NCBI RefSeq assembly: GCF_000003605.2
Contig: NW_003159086.1
Coordinates: 1-39,361 of the forward strand
Origin: Saccoglossus kowalevskii
Taxonomy: Eukaryota > Hemichordata > Enteropneusta > Harrimaniidae
DNA: 39,361 nt
Reading direction: 5' to 3'
The translations under genes were made by a program, and so were the position numbers. Shown here piece after piece: positions 11,422 to 27,600 of the stretch. Every line of letters starts with the position of its first letter. The first letter of the stretch is position 1. A model generated the notes under the pieces. The model worked only from the letters and a program-made list of their open reading frames with translations, did not search any database and had not been told where the DNA came from.

Positions 11422-14403
11422 TTTTTTGATGACCAACTGATCACACATATGCACATATATTTGTTTGATGACCAACTGATCACACATATGCACATTTGTG
11501 TTTAATGACCAACTGATCACACATATGCACATATATTTGTTTAATGACCAACTGATCACACATATGCACATATGTGTTTAATGACCAACTGATCACACAT
11601 ATGCACATATATTTGTTTGATGACCAACTGATTACACATATGCACATATATTTGTTTGCTGACCAACTGATCACACATATGCACATATATTTGTTTGATG
11701 ACCAACTGATCACACATATGCACATATATTTGTTTGATGACCAACTTATCACATATATGCACATATATTTGTTTCATGACCAACTGATCACACATATGCA
11801 CATATATTTGTTTCATGACCAACTGATCACACATATGCACATATATTTGTTTGATGACCAACTGATCACACATATGCACATATATTTGTTTGATGACCAA
11901 CTGATCACACATATGCACATATATTTGTTTCATGACCAACTTATCACACATATGCTCATATATTTGTTTCATGACCAACTGATCACACATATACACATAT
12001 ATTTGTTTGATGACCAACTGATCACACATATGCACATATATTTGTTTGACGACCAACTGATCACACATATGCACATATATTTGTTTCATGACCAACTTAT
12101 CACACATATGCACATATATTCGTTTGATGACCAACTGATCACACATATGCACATATATTTGTTTCATGACCAACTTATCACACATATGCACATATATTTG
12201 TTTGATGACCAACTGATCACACATATGCACATATATTTGTTTGATGACAAACTGATCACACATATGCACATATATTTGTTTGATGACCAACTGATCACGC
12301 ATATGCACATATATTTGTTTGATGACCAACTGATCACACATATGCACATATATTTGTTGGATGACCAACTGATCACACATATGCACATATATTTGTTTGA
12401 TGACCAACTGATCACACATATGCACATATATTTGTTTGATGACCAACTGATCACACATATGCACATATATGTGTTTGATGACCAACTGATCACGCATATG
12501 CACATATATGTGTTGGATGACCCAACTGATCACACATATGCACATATATTTGTTGATGACCAACTGATCACACATATGCACATATATTTGTTTGATGACC
12601 AACTGATCACACATATGCACATATGTGTTTAATGACCACCTGATCACACATATGCACATATATGTGTTTGATGACCAACTGATCACACATATGCACATAT
12701 ATTTGTTTGATGACCAACTGATCACACATATGCACATATATGTGTTTAATGACCCACTGATCACACATATGCACGTATATTTGTGTAATGACCAACTGAT
12801 CACACATATGCACATATATTTGTTTCATGACCAACTTATCACACATATGCACATATATTTGTTTGATGACCAACTGATTACACATATGCACATATATTTG
12901 TTTGATGACCAACTGATCACACATATGCACATATATTTGTTTGATGACCAACTGATCACACATATGCACATATATTTGTTGGATGACCAACTGATGACAC
13001 ATATGCACATATATTTGTTTGATGACCAACTGATCACACATATGCACATATATTTGTTTGATGACCAACTGATCACACATATGCACATATATTTGTTTGA
13101 TGACCAACTGATTACACATATGCACATATATTTGTTTGATGACCAACTGATGACACATATGCACATATATTTGTTTGATGACCAACTGATCACACATATG
13201 CACATATATTTGTTGGATGACCAACTGATGACACATATGCACATATATTTGTTTGATGACCAACTGATCACACATATGCACATATATTTGTTTGATGACC
13301 AACTGATCACACATATGCACATATATTTGTTTGATGACCAACTGGTCACACATATGCACATATATGTGTTTAATGACCAACTGATCACACATATGCTCAT
13401 ATATTTGTTTGATGACCAACTGATCACACATATGCACATGTATTTGTTTGATGACCAACTGATCACACATATGCACATATATTTGTTTGATGACCAACTG
13501 ATCACGCATATGCACATATATTTGTTTGATGACCAACTGATCACACATATGCACATATATTTGTTTGATGACCAACTGATCACACATATGCACATATATT
13601 TGTTTAATGACCAACTGATCACACATATGCACATATATTTGATGACCAACTGATCACACATATGCACAAATATTTGTCTGATGACCAACTGATCACACAT
13701 ATGGACATATATTTGTTTGATCAACTGATCACACATATGCACATATATGTGTTTAATGACCAACTGATCACACATATGCACATATATTTGTTTGATGACC
13801 AACTGATCACACATATGCACATATATTTGTTTGATGACCAACTGATCACACATATGCACATATATTTGTTTGATGACCAACTGATCACACATATGCACAT
13901 ATATTTGTTTGATGACCAACTGATCACACATCTGCACATATATTTGTTTGATGACCAACTGATCACACATATGCACATATATTTGTTTCATGACCAACTG
14001 ATCACACATATGCACATATATGTGTTTAATGACCAACTGATCACGCGTATGCACATATATTTGTTTAATGACCAACTGATCACACATATGCACATATATT
14101 TGTTTGATGACTAACTGATCACACATATGCACATATATTTGTTTCATGACCAACTGATCACACATATGCACATATATTTGTTTGATGACCAACTGATCAC
14201 GCATATGCACATATATTTGTTTGATGACCAACTGATCACACATATGCACATATATTTGTTTGATGACCAACTGTTCACACATATGCACATATATTTGTTT
14301 GATGACCAACTGATCACACATATGCACATATATTTGTTTGATGACCAACTGATCACACATATGCACTTATATTTGTTTGATGACCAACTGATCACACATA
14401 TGC

Positions 14404-14417
14404 ATATACCGGTATAT
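14404..14417. repeat. 14-bp palindrome ATATACCGGTATAT (copy 2)
   Basis: Same unit as at 11408-11421, 2,996 bp downstream, with the same neighbouring monomers on both sides. It is therefore part of the block duplication and not an independent origin. Confidence 0.85.
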
Positions 14418-15197
14418 TTTTTTGATGACCAACTGATCACACATATGCACATATATTTGTTTGATGACCAACTGATCACACATATGCACATTTGTGTTTA
14501 ATGACCAACTGATCACACATATGCACATATATTTGTTTAATGACCAACTGATCACACATATGCACATATGTGTTTAATGACCAACTGATCACACATATGC
14601 ACATATATTTGTTTGATGACCAACTGATTACACATATGCACATATATTTGTTTGCTGACCAACTGATCACACATATGCACATATATTTGTTTGATGACCA
14701 ACTGATCACACATATGCACATATATTTGTTTGATGACCAACTTATCACATATATGCACATATATTTGTTTCATGACCAACTGATCACACATATGCACATA
14801 TATTTGTTTCATGACCAACTGATCACACATATGCACATATATTTGTTTGATGACCAACTGATCACACATATGCACATATATTTGTTTCATGACCAACTTA
14901 TCACACATATGCTCATATATTTGTTTCATGACCAACTGATCACACATATACACATATATTTGTTTGATGACCAACTGATCACACATATGCACATATATTT
15001 GTTTGACGACCAACTGATCACACATATGCACATATATTTGTTTCATGACCAACTTATCACACATATGCACATATATTCGTTTGATGACCAACTGATCACA
15101 CATATGCACATATATTTGTTTCATGACCAACTTATCACACATATGCACATATATTTGTTTGATGACCAACTGATCACACATATGCACATATATTTGT

Positions 15198-17905
15198 TTG
15201 ATGACCAAACTGATCACACATATGCACATAAATTTGTTTCATGACCAACTGATCACACATATGCACATATATTTGTTTGATGACCAACTGATCACACATA
15301 TGCACATATATGTGTTTGATGACCAACTTATCACACATATGCACATATATTTGTTTCATGACCAACTGATCACGCATATACACATATATTTGTTTCATGA
15401 CCAACTGATCACACATATGCACATATATTTGTTGGATGACCAACTTATCACACATATGCACATATATTTGTTTCATGACCAACTGATCACACATATGCAC
15501 ATATATTTGTTTCATGACCAACTGATCACACATATGCACATATATTTGTTTCATGACCAACTGATCACACATATGCACATATATTTGTTTGATGACCAAC
15601 TGATCACACATATGCACATATATTTGTTTGATGACCAACTGATCACACATATGCACATATATGTGTTTGATGACCAACTGATCACACATATGCACATATA
15701 TTTGTTGGATGACCAACTGATCACACATATGCACATATATTTGTTTGATGACCAACTGATCACACTTATGCACATATATTTGTTGGATGACCAACTTATC
15801 ACACATATGCACATATATTTGTTTGATGACCAACTGATCACACATATGCACATATATTTGTTTGATGACCAACTGATCACACATATGCACATATATTTGT
15901 TTGATGACCAACTAATCACACATATGCACATATATTTGTTTGATGACCAACTTATCACATATATGCACATATATTTGTTTGATGACCAACTGATCACACA
16001 TATGCACATATATTTGTTTCATGACCAACTGATCACACATATGCACATATATTTGTTTGATGACCAACTGATCACACATGCACATATATTTGTTTGATGA
16101 CCAACTGATCACACATATGCACATATATTTGTTGGATGACCAACTGATCACACATATGCACATATATTTGTTTGATGACCAACTGATCACACATATGCAC
16201 ATATATTTGTTTCATGACCAACTGATGACACATATGCACATATATTTGTTTCATGACCAACTGATGACACATATGCACATTTATTTGTTTGATGACCAAC
16301 TGATGACACATATGCACATATATTTGTTTCATGACCAACTGATCACACATATGCACATACCCGGTATATTTGTTTCATGACCAACTGATCACACATATGC
16401 ACATATATTTTTTTCATGACCAACTGATGACACATATGCACATATATTTGTTTGATGACCAACTGATGACACATATGCACATAAATTTGTTTCATGACCA
16501 ACTGATCACACATGCACATATATTTGTTTGATGACCAACTGATCACACATATGCACATATATGTGTTTGATGACCAACTTATCACACATATGCACATATA
16601 TTTGTTTCATGACCAACTGATCACGCATATACACATATATTTGTTTCATGACCAACTGATCACACATATGCACATATATTTGTTGGATGACCAACTTATC
16701 ACACATATGCACATATATTTGTTTCATGACCAACTGATCACACATATGCACATATATTTGTTTCATGACCAACTGATCACACATATGCACATATATTTGT
16801 TTCATGACCAACTGATCACACATATGCACATATATTTGTTTCATGACCAACTGATCACACATATGCACATATATTTGTTTGATGACCAACTGATCACACA
16901 TATGCACATATATGTGTTTGATGACCAACTGATCACACATATGCACATATATTTGTTTGATGACCAACTGATCACACATATGCACATATATTTGTTTGAT
17001 GACCAACTTGTCACACATATGCACATATATTTGTTTGATGACCAACTGATGACACATATGCACATATATTTGTTGGATGACCAACTGATCACACATATGC
17101 ACATATATTTGTTTGATGACCAACTGATCACACATATGCACATATATTTGTTTCATGACCAACTGATGACACATATGCACATATATTTGTTTCATGACCA
17201 ACTGATGACACATATGCACATTTATTTGTTTGATGACCAACTGATGACACATATGCACATATATTTGTTTCATGACCAACTGATCACACATATGCACATA
17301 TATTTGTTTCATGACAAACTGATCACACATATGCACATATATTTTTTTCATGACCAACTGATGACACATATGCACATATATTTGTTTGATGACCAACTGA
17401 TGACACATATGCACATATATTTTTTTGATGACCAACTGATCACACTTATGCACATATATTTGTTGGATGACCAACTGATCACGCATATGCACATATATGT
17501 GTTTCATGACCAACTGATCACACATATGCACATATATTTGTTGGATGACCATCTGATCACACATATGCACATATATTTGTTTGATGACCAACTGATCACA
17601 CATATGCACATATATTTGTTTGATGACCAACTTATCACACATATGCACATATATTTGTTGGATGACCAACTGATCACACATATGCACATATATTTGTTTG
17701 ATGACCAACTGATCACACTTATGCACATATATTTGTTGGATGACCAACTTATCACACATATGCACATATATTTGTTTCATGACCAACTGATCACACATAT
17801 GCACATATATTTGTTTGATGACCAACTGATCACACATATGCACATATATTTGTTTCATGACCAACTGATCACACATATGCACATATATTGTTTGATGACC
17901 AACTG
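15198..17905 (+). repeat. Satellite segment, two steps of the ~1.25-kb higher-order repeat
   Basis: The marker CACGCATATACACATAT occurs at 15371 and 16622, 1,251 bp apart, each within the same run of TTTGAT, TTTCAT and TTGGAT monomers. The segment about 15198-16500 closely parallels 36.6-38 kb, where the same markers sit 21,400 bp further on. It includes the second CCCGG unit (16360-16364), 37-bp units near 16076 and 16510, many CTGATGACAC units, and ATATTTTTTTCATG units. No gene is seen. Confidence 0.9.
16360..16364. repeat. Marker monomer with inserted CCCGG (copy 2)
   Basis: Same unit as at 7276-7280, offset 9,084 bp. The eight or so monomers before it and several after it match copy 1 in order. 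Confidence 0.9.
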
Positions 17906-20900
17906 ATCACACATGCACATATATTGTTGATGACCAACTGATCACACATATGCACATATATTTGTTGATGACCAACTGATCACACATATGCACATATATG
18001 TGTTTGATGACCAACTGATCACACATATGCACATATATTTGTTTGATGACCAACTGATCACACATATGCACATATATTTGTTTGATGACCAACTTGTCAC
18101 ACATATGCACATATATTTGTTTGATGACCAACTGATGACACATATGCACATATATTTGTTGGATGACCAACTGATCACACATATGCACATATATTTGTTT
18201 GATGACCAACTGATCACACATATGCACATATATTTGTTTCATGACCAACTGATGACACATATGCACATATATTTGTTTCATGACCAACTGATGACACATA
18301 TGCACATTTATTTGTTTGATGACCAACTGATCACACATATGCACATATATTTGTTTCATGACCAACTGATCACACATATGCACATATATTTGTTTCATGA
18401 CCAACTGATCACACATATGCACATATATTTTTTTCATGACCAACTGATGACACATATGCACATATATTTGTTTGATGACCAACTGATGACACATATGCAC
18501 ATAAATTTGTTTCATGACCAACTGATCACACATATGCACATATATTTGTTTGATGACCAACTGATCACACATATGCACATATATTTGTTGGATGACCAAC
18601 TTATCACACATATGCACATATATTTGTTTCATGACCAACTGATCACACATATGCACATATATTTGTTTCATGACCAACTGATCACACATATGCACATATA
18701 TTTGTTTCATGACCAACTGATCACACATATGCACATATATGTGTTTGATGACCAACTTATCGCACATATGCACATATATTTGTTGGATGACCAACTGATC
18801 ACACATATGCACATATATTTGTTTGATGACCAACTGATCACACATATGCACATATATTTGTTTCATGACCACCTGATCACACATATGCACATATATTTGT
18901 TTGATGACCAACTGATCACACATATGCACATATATTTGTTTGATGACCAACTGATCACACATATGCACATATATTTGTTTCATGACCAACTGATCACACT
19001 TATGCACATATATTTGTTGGATGACCAACTGATCACGCATATGCACATATATTTGTTTCATGACCAACTGATCACACATATGCACATATATTTGTTGGAT
19101 GACCAACTGATCACACATATGCACATATATTTGTTGGATGACCAACTGATCACACATATGCACATATATTTGTTTCATGACCAACTTATCACACATATGC
19201 ACATATATTTGTTTCATGACCAACTTATCACACATATGCACATATATTTGTTGGATGACCAACTGATCACACATATGCACATATATTTGTTTCATGACCA
19301 ACTTATCACACATATGCACATATATTTGTTTGATGACCAACTGATCACACATATGCACATATATTTGTTTGATGACCAACTGATCACACATATGCACATA
19401 TATTTGTTTCATGACCAACTTATCACACATATGCACATATATTTGTTTCATGACCAACTTGTCACACATATGCACATATATTTGTTTCATGACCAACTGA
19501 TCACACATATGCACATATATTTGTTTGATGACCAACTGATCACACATATGCACATATATTTGTTTCATGACCAACTGATCACACATATGCACATATATTT
19601 GTTTGATGACCAACTGATCACACATGCACATATATTTGTTTGATGACCAACTGATCACACATATGCACATATATTTGTTTGATGACCAACTGATCACACA
19701 TATGCACATATATGTGTTTGATGACCAACTGATCACACATATGCACATATATTTGTCTGATGACCAACTGATCACACATATGCACATATATTTGTTTGAT
19801 GACCAACTGATGACACATATGCACATATATTTGTTGGATGACCAACTGATCACACATATGCACATATATTTGTTTGATGACCAACTGATCACACATATGC
19901 ACATATATTTGTTTCATGACCAACTGATGACACATATGCACATATATTTGTTTCATGACCAACTGATGACACATATGCACATATATTTGTTTGATGACCA
20001 ACTGATGACACATATGCACATATATTTGTTTCATGACCAACTGATCACACATATGCACATATATTTGTTTCATGACCAACTGATCACACATATGCACATA
20101 TATTTTTTTCATGACCAACTGATGACACATATGCACATATATTTGTTTGATGACCAACTGATGACACATATGCACATAAATTTGTTTCATGACCAACTGA
20201 TCACACATATGCACATATATTTGTTTGATGACCAACTGATCACACATATGCACATATATTTGTTTCATGACCAACTGATCACACATATGCACATATATTT
20301 GTTTGATGACCAACTGATCACACATGCACATATATTTGTTTGATGACCAACTGATCACACATATGCACATATATGTGTTTGATGACCAACTGATCACACA
20401 TATGCACATATATTTGTTTGATGACCAACTGATCACACATATGCACATATATTTGTTTGATGACCAACTTGTCACACATATGCACATATATTTGTTTGAT
20501 GACCAACTGATGACACATATGCACATATATTTGTTGGATGACCAACTGATCACACATATGCACATATATTTGTTTCATGACCAACTGATCACACATATGC
20601 ACATATATTTGTTTGATGACCAACTGATCACACATGCACATATATTTGTTTGATGACCAACTGATCACACATTTGCACATATATGTGTTTGATGACCAAC
20701 TGATCACACATATGCACATATATTTGTTTGATGACCAACTGATCACACATATGCACATATATTTGTTTGATGACCAACTTGTCACACATATGCACATATA
20801 TTTGTTTGATGACCAACTGATGACACATATGCACATATATTTGTTGGATGACCAACTGATCACACATATGCACATATATTTGTTTGATGACCAACTGATC

Positions 20901-20950
20901 ACACATATGCACATATATTTGTTTCATGACCAACTGATGACACATATGCA
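17906..20950 (+). repeat. Satellite segment containing block A of a long-range duplication
   Basis: Begins with several irregular units (17885-17970, TATTGTTTGATG and TATTGTTGATG). From about 18060 to 19640 the order of some 40 monomers matches 34945-36445, including the private CTTATCGCACATATG unit (near 18761, counterpart near 35642). From 19.6 to 20.95 kb three similar sub-blocks begin with a 37-bp unit (near 19621, 20331 and 20634), the last two about 0.3 kb apart and almost identical in monomer order. A disrupted unit is at about 20953-20980. No gene is seen. Confidence 0.9.
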
Positions 20951-23900
20951 CATATTATTTGTTTGATGACCAACTATCACACATATGCACATATATTTGT
21001 TTCATGACCAACTGATCACACATATGCACATATATGTGTTTGATGACCAACTTATCACACATATGCACATATATTTGTTTGATGACCAACTGATCACACA
21101 TATGCACATATATTTGTTTGATGACCAACTGATCACACATATGCACATATATTTGTTGGATGACCAACTTATCACACATATGCACATATATTTGTTTAAT
21201 GACCAACTGATCACACATGCACATATATTTGTTTAATGACCAACTGATCACACATGCACATATATTTGTTGGATGACCAACTGATCACACATATGCTCAT
21301 ATATTTGTTTAATGACCAACTGATCACACATGCACATATATTTGTTGGATGACCAACTGATCACACATATGCACATATATTTGTTTAATGACCAACTGAT
21401 CACACATGCACATATATTTGTTTGATGACCAACTGATCACACATATGCACATATATTTGTTTCATGACCAACTGATCACACATATGCACATATATTTGTT
21501 TCATGACCAACTGATCACACATATGCACATATATTTGTTTCATGACCAACTTATCACACATATGCACATATATTTGTTTGATGACCAACTGATCACACAT
21601 ATGCACATATATTTGTTTCATGACCAACTTATCACACATATGCGCATATATTTGTTTGATGACCAACTGATCACACATATGCACATATATTTGTTTCATG
21701 ACCAACTGATCACACATATGCACATATATTTGTTTGATGACCAACTGATCACACATATGCACATATATTTGTTTGATGACCAACTTGTCACACATATGCA
21801 CATTTATTTGTTTGATGACCAACTGATCACACATATGCACATATATTTGTTTAATGACCAACTGTTCACACATATGCACATATATTTGTTTGATGACCAA
21901 CTGATCACGCATATGCACATATATTTGTTTGATGACCAACTGATCACACATATGCACATATATTTGTTTGATGACCATCTTGTCACACATATGCACATAT
22001 ATTTGTTTGATGACCAACTGATCACACATATGCACATATATTTGTTTAATGACCAACTGATCATGCATATGCACATATATTTGTTTGATGACCAACTGAT
22101 CACGCATATGCACATATATTTGTTTGATGACCAACTGGTCACACATATGCACATATATTTGTTTGATGACCAACTGATCACACATATGCACATATATTTG
22201 TTTAATGACCAACTGATCACACATATGCACATATATTTGTTTGATGACCAACTGATCACACATATGCACATATATTTGTTGCATGACCAACTGATCACAC
22301 ATATGCACATATATTTGTTTGATGACCAACTGATCACACATATGCACATATATGTGTTTGATGACCAACTTATCACACATATGCACATATATTTGTTTGA
22401 TGACCAACTGATCACACATATGCACATATATTTGTTTGATGACCAACTGATCACACATATGCACATATATTTGTTTAATGACCAACTGATCACACATGCA
22501 CATATATTTGTTTAATGACCAACTGATCACACATGCACATATATTTGTTGGATGACCAACTGATCACACATATGCTCATATATTTGTTTAATGACCAACT
22601 GATCACACATGCACATATATTTGTTGGATGACCAACTGATCACACATATGCACATATATTTGTTTAATGACCAACTGATCACACATGCACATATATTTGT
22701 TTAATGACCAACTGATCACACATGCACATATATTTGTTGGATGACCAACTGATCACACATATGCACATATATTTGTTTCATGACCAACTGATCACGCATA
22801 TGCACATATATTTGTTTGATGACCAACTGATCACATATATGCACATATATTTGTTTCATGACCAACTTGTCACACATATGCACATATATTTGTTTGATGA
22901 CCAACTGATCACACATATGCACATATATTTGTTTAATGACCAACTGATCATGTATATGCACATATATTTGTTTGATGACCAACTGATCACGCATATGCAC
23001 ATATATTTGTTTGATGACCAACTGGTCACACATATGCACATATATTTGTTTGATGACCAACTGATCACACATATGCACATATATTTGTTTAATGACCAAC
23101 TGATCACACATATGCACATATATTTGTTTGATGACCAACTGATCACACATATGCACATATATTTGTTGCATGACCAACTGATCACACATATGCACATATA
23201 TTTGTTTGATGACCAACTGATCACACATATGCACATATATGTGTTTGATGACCAACTTATCACACATATGCACATATATTTGTTTGATGACCAACTGATC
23301 ACACATATGCACATATATTTGTTTGATGACCAACTGATCACACATATGCACATATATTTGTTTAATGACCAACTGATCACACATGCACATATATTTGTTT
23401 AATGACCAACTGATCACACATGCACATATATTTGTTGGATGACCAACTGATCACACATATGCTCATATATTTGTTTAATGACCAACTGATCACACATGCA
23501 CATATATTTGTTGGATGACCAACTGATCACACATATGCACATATATTTGTTTAATGACCAACTGATCACACATGCACATATATTTGTTTAATGACCAACT
23601 GATCACACATGCACATATATTTGTTGGATGACCAACTGATCACACATATGCACATATATTTGTTTCATGACCAACTGATCACGCATATGCACATATATTT
23701 GTTTGATGACCAACTGATCACATATATGCACATATATTTGTTTGATGACCAACTGATCACACATATGCACATATATTTGTTTGATGACCAACTGATCACA
23801 CATATGCACTTATATTTGTTTGATGACCAACTGATCACATATATGCACATATATTTGTTTGATGACCAACTGATCACACATATGCACATATATTTGTTGG

Positions 23901-24655
23901 ATGACCAACTGATCACACATATGCACATATATTTGTTTGATGACCAACTGATCACGCATCTGCACTTATATTTGTTTGATGACCAACTGATCACACATAT
24001 GCACATATATTTGTTTCATGACCAACTGATCACACATATACACATATATTTGTTTGATGACCAACTGATCACACATATGCACATATATTTGTTTGATGAC
24101 CAGCTGATCACACATATGCACATATATTTGTTTGATGACCAACTGATCACACATATGCACATGCATTTGTTTGATGGCCAACTGATGACACATATGCACA
24201 TATATTTGTTTGATGACCAACTTATCACACATATGCACATATATTTGTTTCATGACCAACTGATCACACATATGCACATATATGTGTTTGATGACCAACT
24301 TATCACACATATGCACATATATTTGTTTGATGACCAACTGATCACACATATGCACATATATTTGTTTGATGACCAACTGATCACACATATGCACATATAT
24401 TTGTTGGATGACCAACTTATCACACATATGCACATATATTTGTTTAATGACCAACTGATCACACATGCACATATATTTGTTTAATGACCAACTGATCACA
24501 CATGCACATATATTTGTTGGATGACCAACTGATCACACATATGCTCATATATTTGTTTAATGACCAACTGATCACACATGCACATATATTTGTTGGATGA
24601 CCAACTGATCACACATATGCACATATATTTGTTTAATGACCAACTGATCACACAT
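20951..24655 (+). repeat. Satellite segment with four clusters of 37-bp monomers
   Basis: Clusters at about 21215-21415, 22490-22725, 23380-23625 and 24460-24660 mix 37-bp units (TTTAATGACC with CACACATGCAC) and 39-bp units (TTGGATGACC with CATATGCTCATAT). Cluster-to-cluster spacings are about 1.28, 0.89 and 1.08 kb. Between clusters the monomer order is largely conserved, for example TTGCATGACC units near 22280 and 23167. No gene is seen. Confidence 0.9.
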
Positions 24656-27600
24656 GCACATATATTTGTTTGATGACCAACTGATCACACATATGCACAT
24701 ATATTTGTTTCATGACCAACTGATCACACATATGCACATATATTTGTTGGATGACCAACTTATCACACATATGCACATATATTTGTTTGATGACCAACTG
24801 ATCACACATATGCACATATATTTGTTTCATGACCAACTTATCACACATATGCGCATATATTTGTTTGATGACCAACTGATCACACATATGCACATATATT
24901 TGTTTCATGACCAACTGATCACACATATGCACATATATTTGTTTGATGACCAACTGATCACACATATGCACATATATTTGTTTGATGACCAACTTGTCAC
25001 ACATATGCACATTTATTTGTTTGATGACCAACTGATCACACATATGCACATATATTTGTTTAATGACCAACTGTTCACACATATGCACATATATTTGTTT
25101 GATGACCAACTGATCACGCATATGCACATATATTTGTTTGATGACCAACTGATCACACATATGCACATATATTTGTTTGATGACCATCTTGTCACACATA
25201 TGCACATATATTTGTTTGATGACCAACTGATCACACATATGCACATATATTTGTTTAATGACCAACTGATCATGCATATGCACATATATTTGTTTGATGA
25301 CCAACTGATCACGCATATGCACATATATTTGTTTGATGACCAACTGGTCACACATATGCACATATATTTGTTTGATGACCAACTGATCACACATATGCAC
25401 ATATATTTGTTTAATGACCAACTGATCACACATATGCACATATATTTGTTTAATGACCAACTGATCACACATATGCACATATATGTGTTTAATGACCAAC
25501 TGATCACACATATGCACATATATTTGTTTCATGACCAACTGATCACACATATGCACATATATTTGTTTGATGACCAACTGATCACACATATGCACATATA
25601 TTTGTTTGATGACCAACTGATCACACATATGCACATATATTTGTTTCATGACCAACTGATCACACATATGCACATATATTTGTTGGATGACCAACTTATC
25701 ACACATATGCACATATATTTGTTTGATGACCAACTGATCACACATATGCACATATATTTGTTTCATGACCAACTTATCACACATATGCGCATATATTTGT
25801 TTGATGACCAACTGATCACACATATGCACATATATTTGTTTCATGACCAACTGATCACACATATGCACTTATATTTGTTTGATGACCAACTGATCACACA
25901 TATGCACATATATTTGTTTCATGACCAACTGATCACACATATGCGCATATATGTGTTTAATGACCAACTGATCACACATATGCACATATATTTGTTTGAT
26001 GACCAACTGATCACACATATGCACATATATTTGTTTGATGACCAACTGATCACACATATGCACTTATATTTGTTTCATGACCAACTTATCACACATATGC
26101 ACATATATTTGTTTCATGACCAACTTGTCACACATATGCACATATATTTGTTTCATGACCAACTGATCACACATATGCACATATATTTGTTTGATGACCA
26201 ACTGATCACACATATGCACATATATTTGTTTCATGACCAACTGATCACACATATGCACATATATTTGTTGGATGACCAACTTATCACACATATGCACATA
26301 TATTTGTTTGATGACCAACTGATCACACATATGCACATATATTTGTTTCATGACCAACTTATCACACATATGCGCATATATTTGTTTGATGACCAACTGA
26401 TCACACATATGCACATATATTTGTTTCATGACCAACTGATCACACATATGCACATATATTTGTTTGATGACCAACTGATCACACATATGCACATATATTT
26501 GTTTGATGACCAACTGATCACACATATGCATTTATATTTGTTTGATGACCAACTGATCACACATATGCACATATATTTGTTTGATGACCAACTTGTCACA
26601 CATATGCACATTTATTTGTTTGATGACCAACTGATCACACATATGCACATATATTTGTTTAATGACCAACTGTTCACACATATGCACATATATTTGTTTG
26701 ATGACCAACTGATCACACATATGCACATATATTTGTTGGATGACCAACTTATCACACATATGCACATATATTTGTTTGATGACCAACTGATCACACATAT
26801 GCACATATATTTGTTTGATGACCAACTGATCACACATATGCACATATATTTGTTTAATGACCAACTGATCATGCATATGCACATATATTTGTTTGATGAC
26901 CAACTGATCACGCATATGCACATATATTTGTTTGATGACCAACTGGTCACACATATGCACATATATTTGTTTGATGACCAACTGATCACACATATGCACA
27001 TATATTTGTTTGATGACCAACTTATCACACATATGCACATATATTTGTTTGATGACCAACTGATCACACATATGCACATATATTTGTTTGATGACCAACT
27101 GATCACACATATGCACATATATTTGTTTCATGACCAACTGATCACACATATGCACATATATTTGTTTAATGACCAACTGATCACACATATGCACATATAT
27201 TTGTTTGATGACCAACTGATCACACATATGCACATATATGTGTTTAATGACCAACTGATCACACATATGCACATATATTTGTTTCATGACCAACTGATCA
27301 CACATATGCACATATATTTGTTTGATGACCAACTGATCACACATATGCACATATATTTGTTTGATGACCAACTGATCACACATATGCACATATATTTGTT
27401 TCATGACCAACTGATCACACATATGCACATATATTTGTTGGATGACCAACTTATCACACATATGCACATATATTTGTTTGATGACCAACTGATCACACAT
27501 ATGCACATATATTTGTTTCATGACCAACTTATCACACATATGCGCATATATTTGTTTGATGACCAACTGATCACACATATGCACATATATTTGTTTCATG

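Larger units (their letters stand above)
10975..15210 (+). repeat. Satellite segment with a large internal duplication, offset ~2.7-3.0 kb
   Basis: The block about 10975-12240 is repeated as about 13660-15210. Shared private marks, in order, are CACAAATATTTGTCTGATG, CATATGGACATAT, CATCTGCAC, a CCGG palindrome unit (11408-11421 and 14404-14417, offset 2996), CACATTTGTGTTTAATG, TTTGCTGACC, CATATGCTCATAT and TATATTCGTTTG. The second copy has about eight extra monomers before the palindrome and lacks one monomer after it. Other irregular units include an extra C near 12521, a shortened unit near 13641 and a 3-bp loss near 13722. No gene is seen. Confidence 0.9.
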
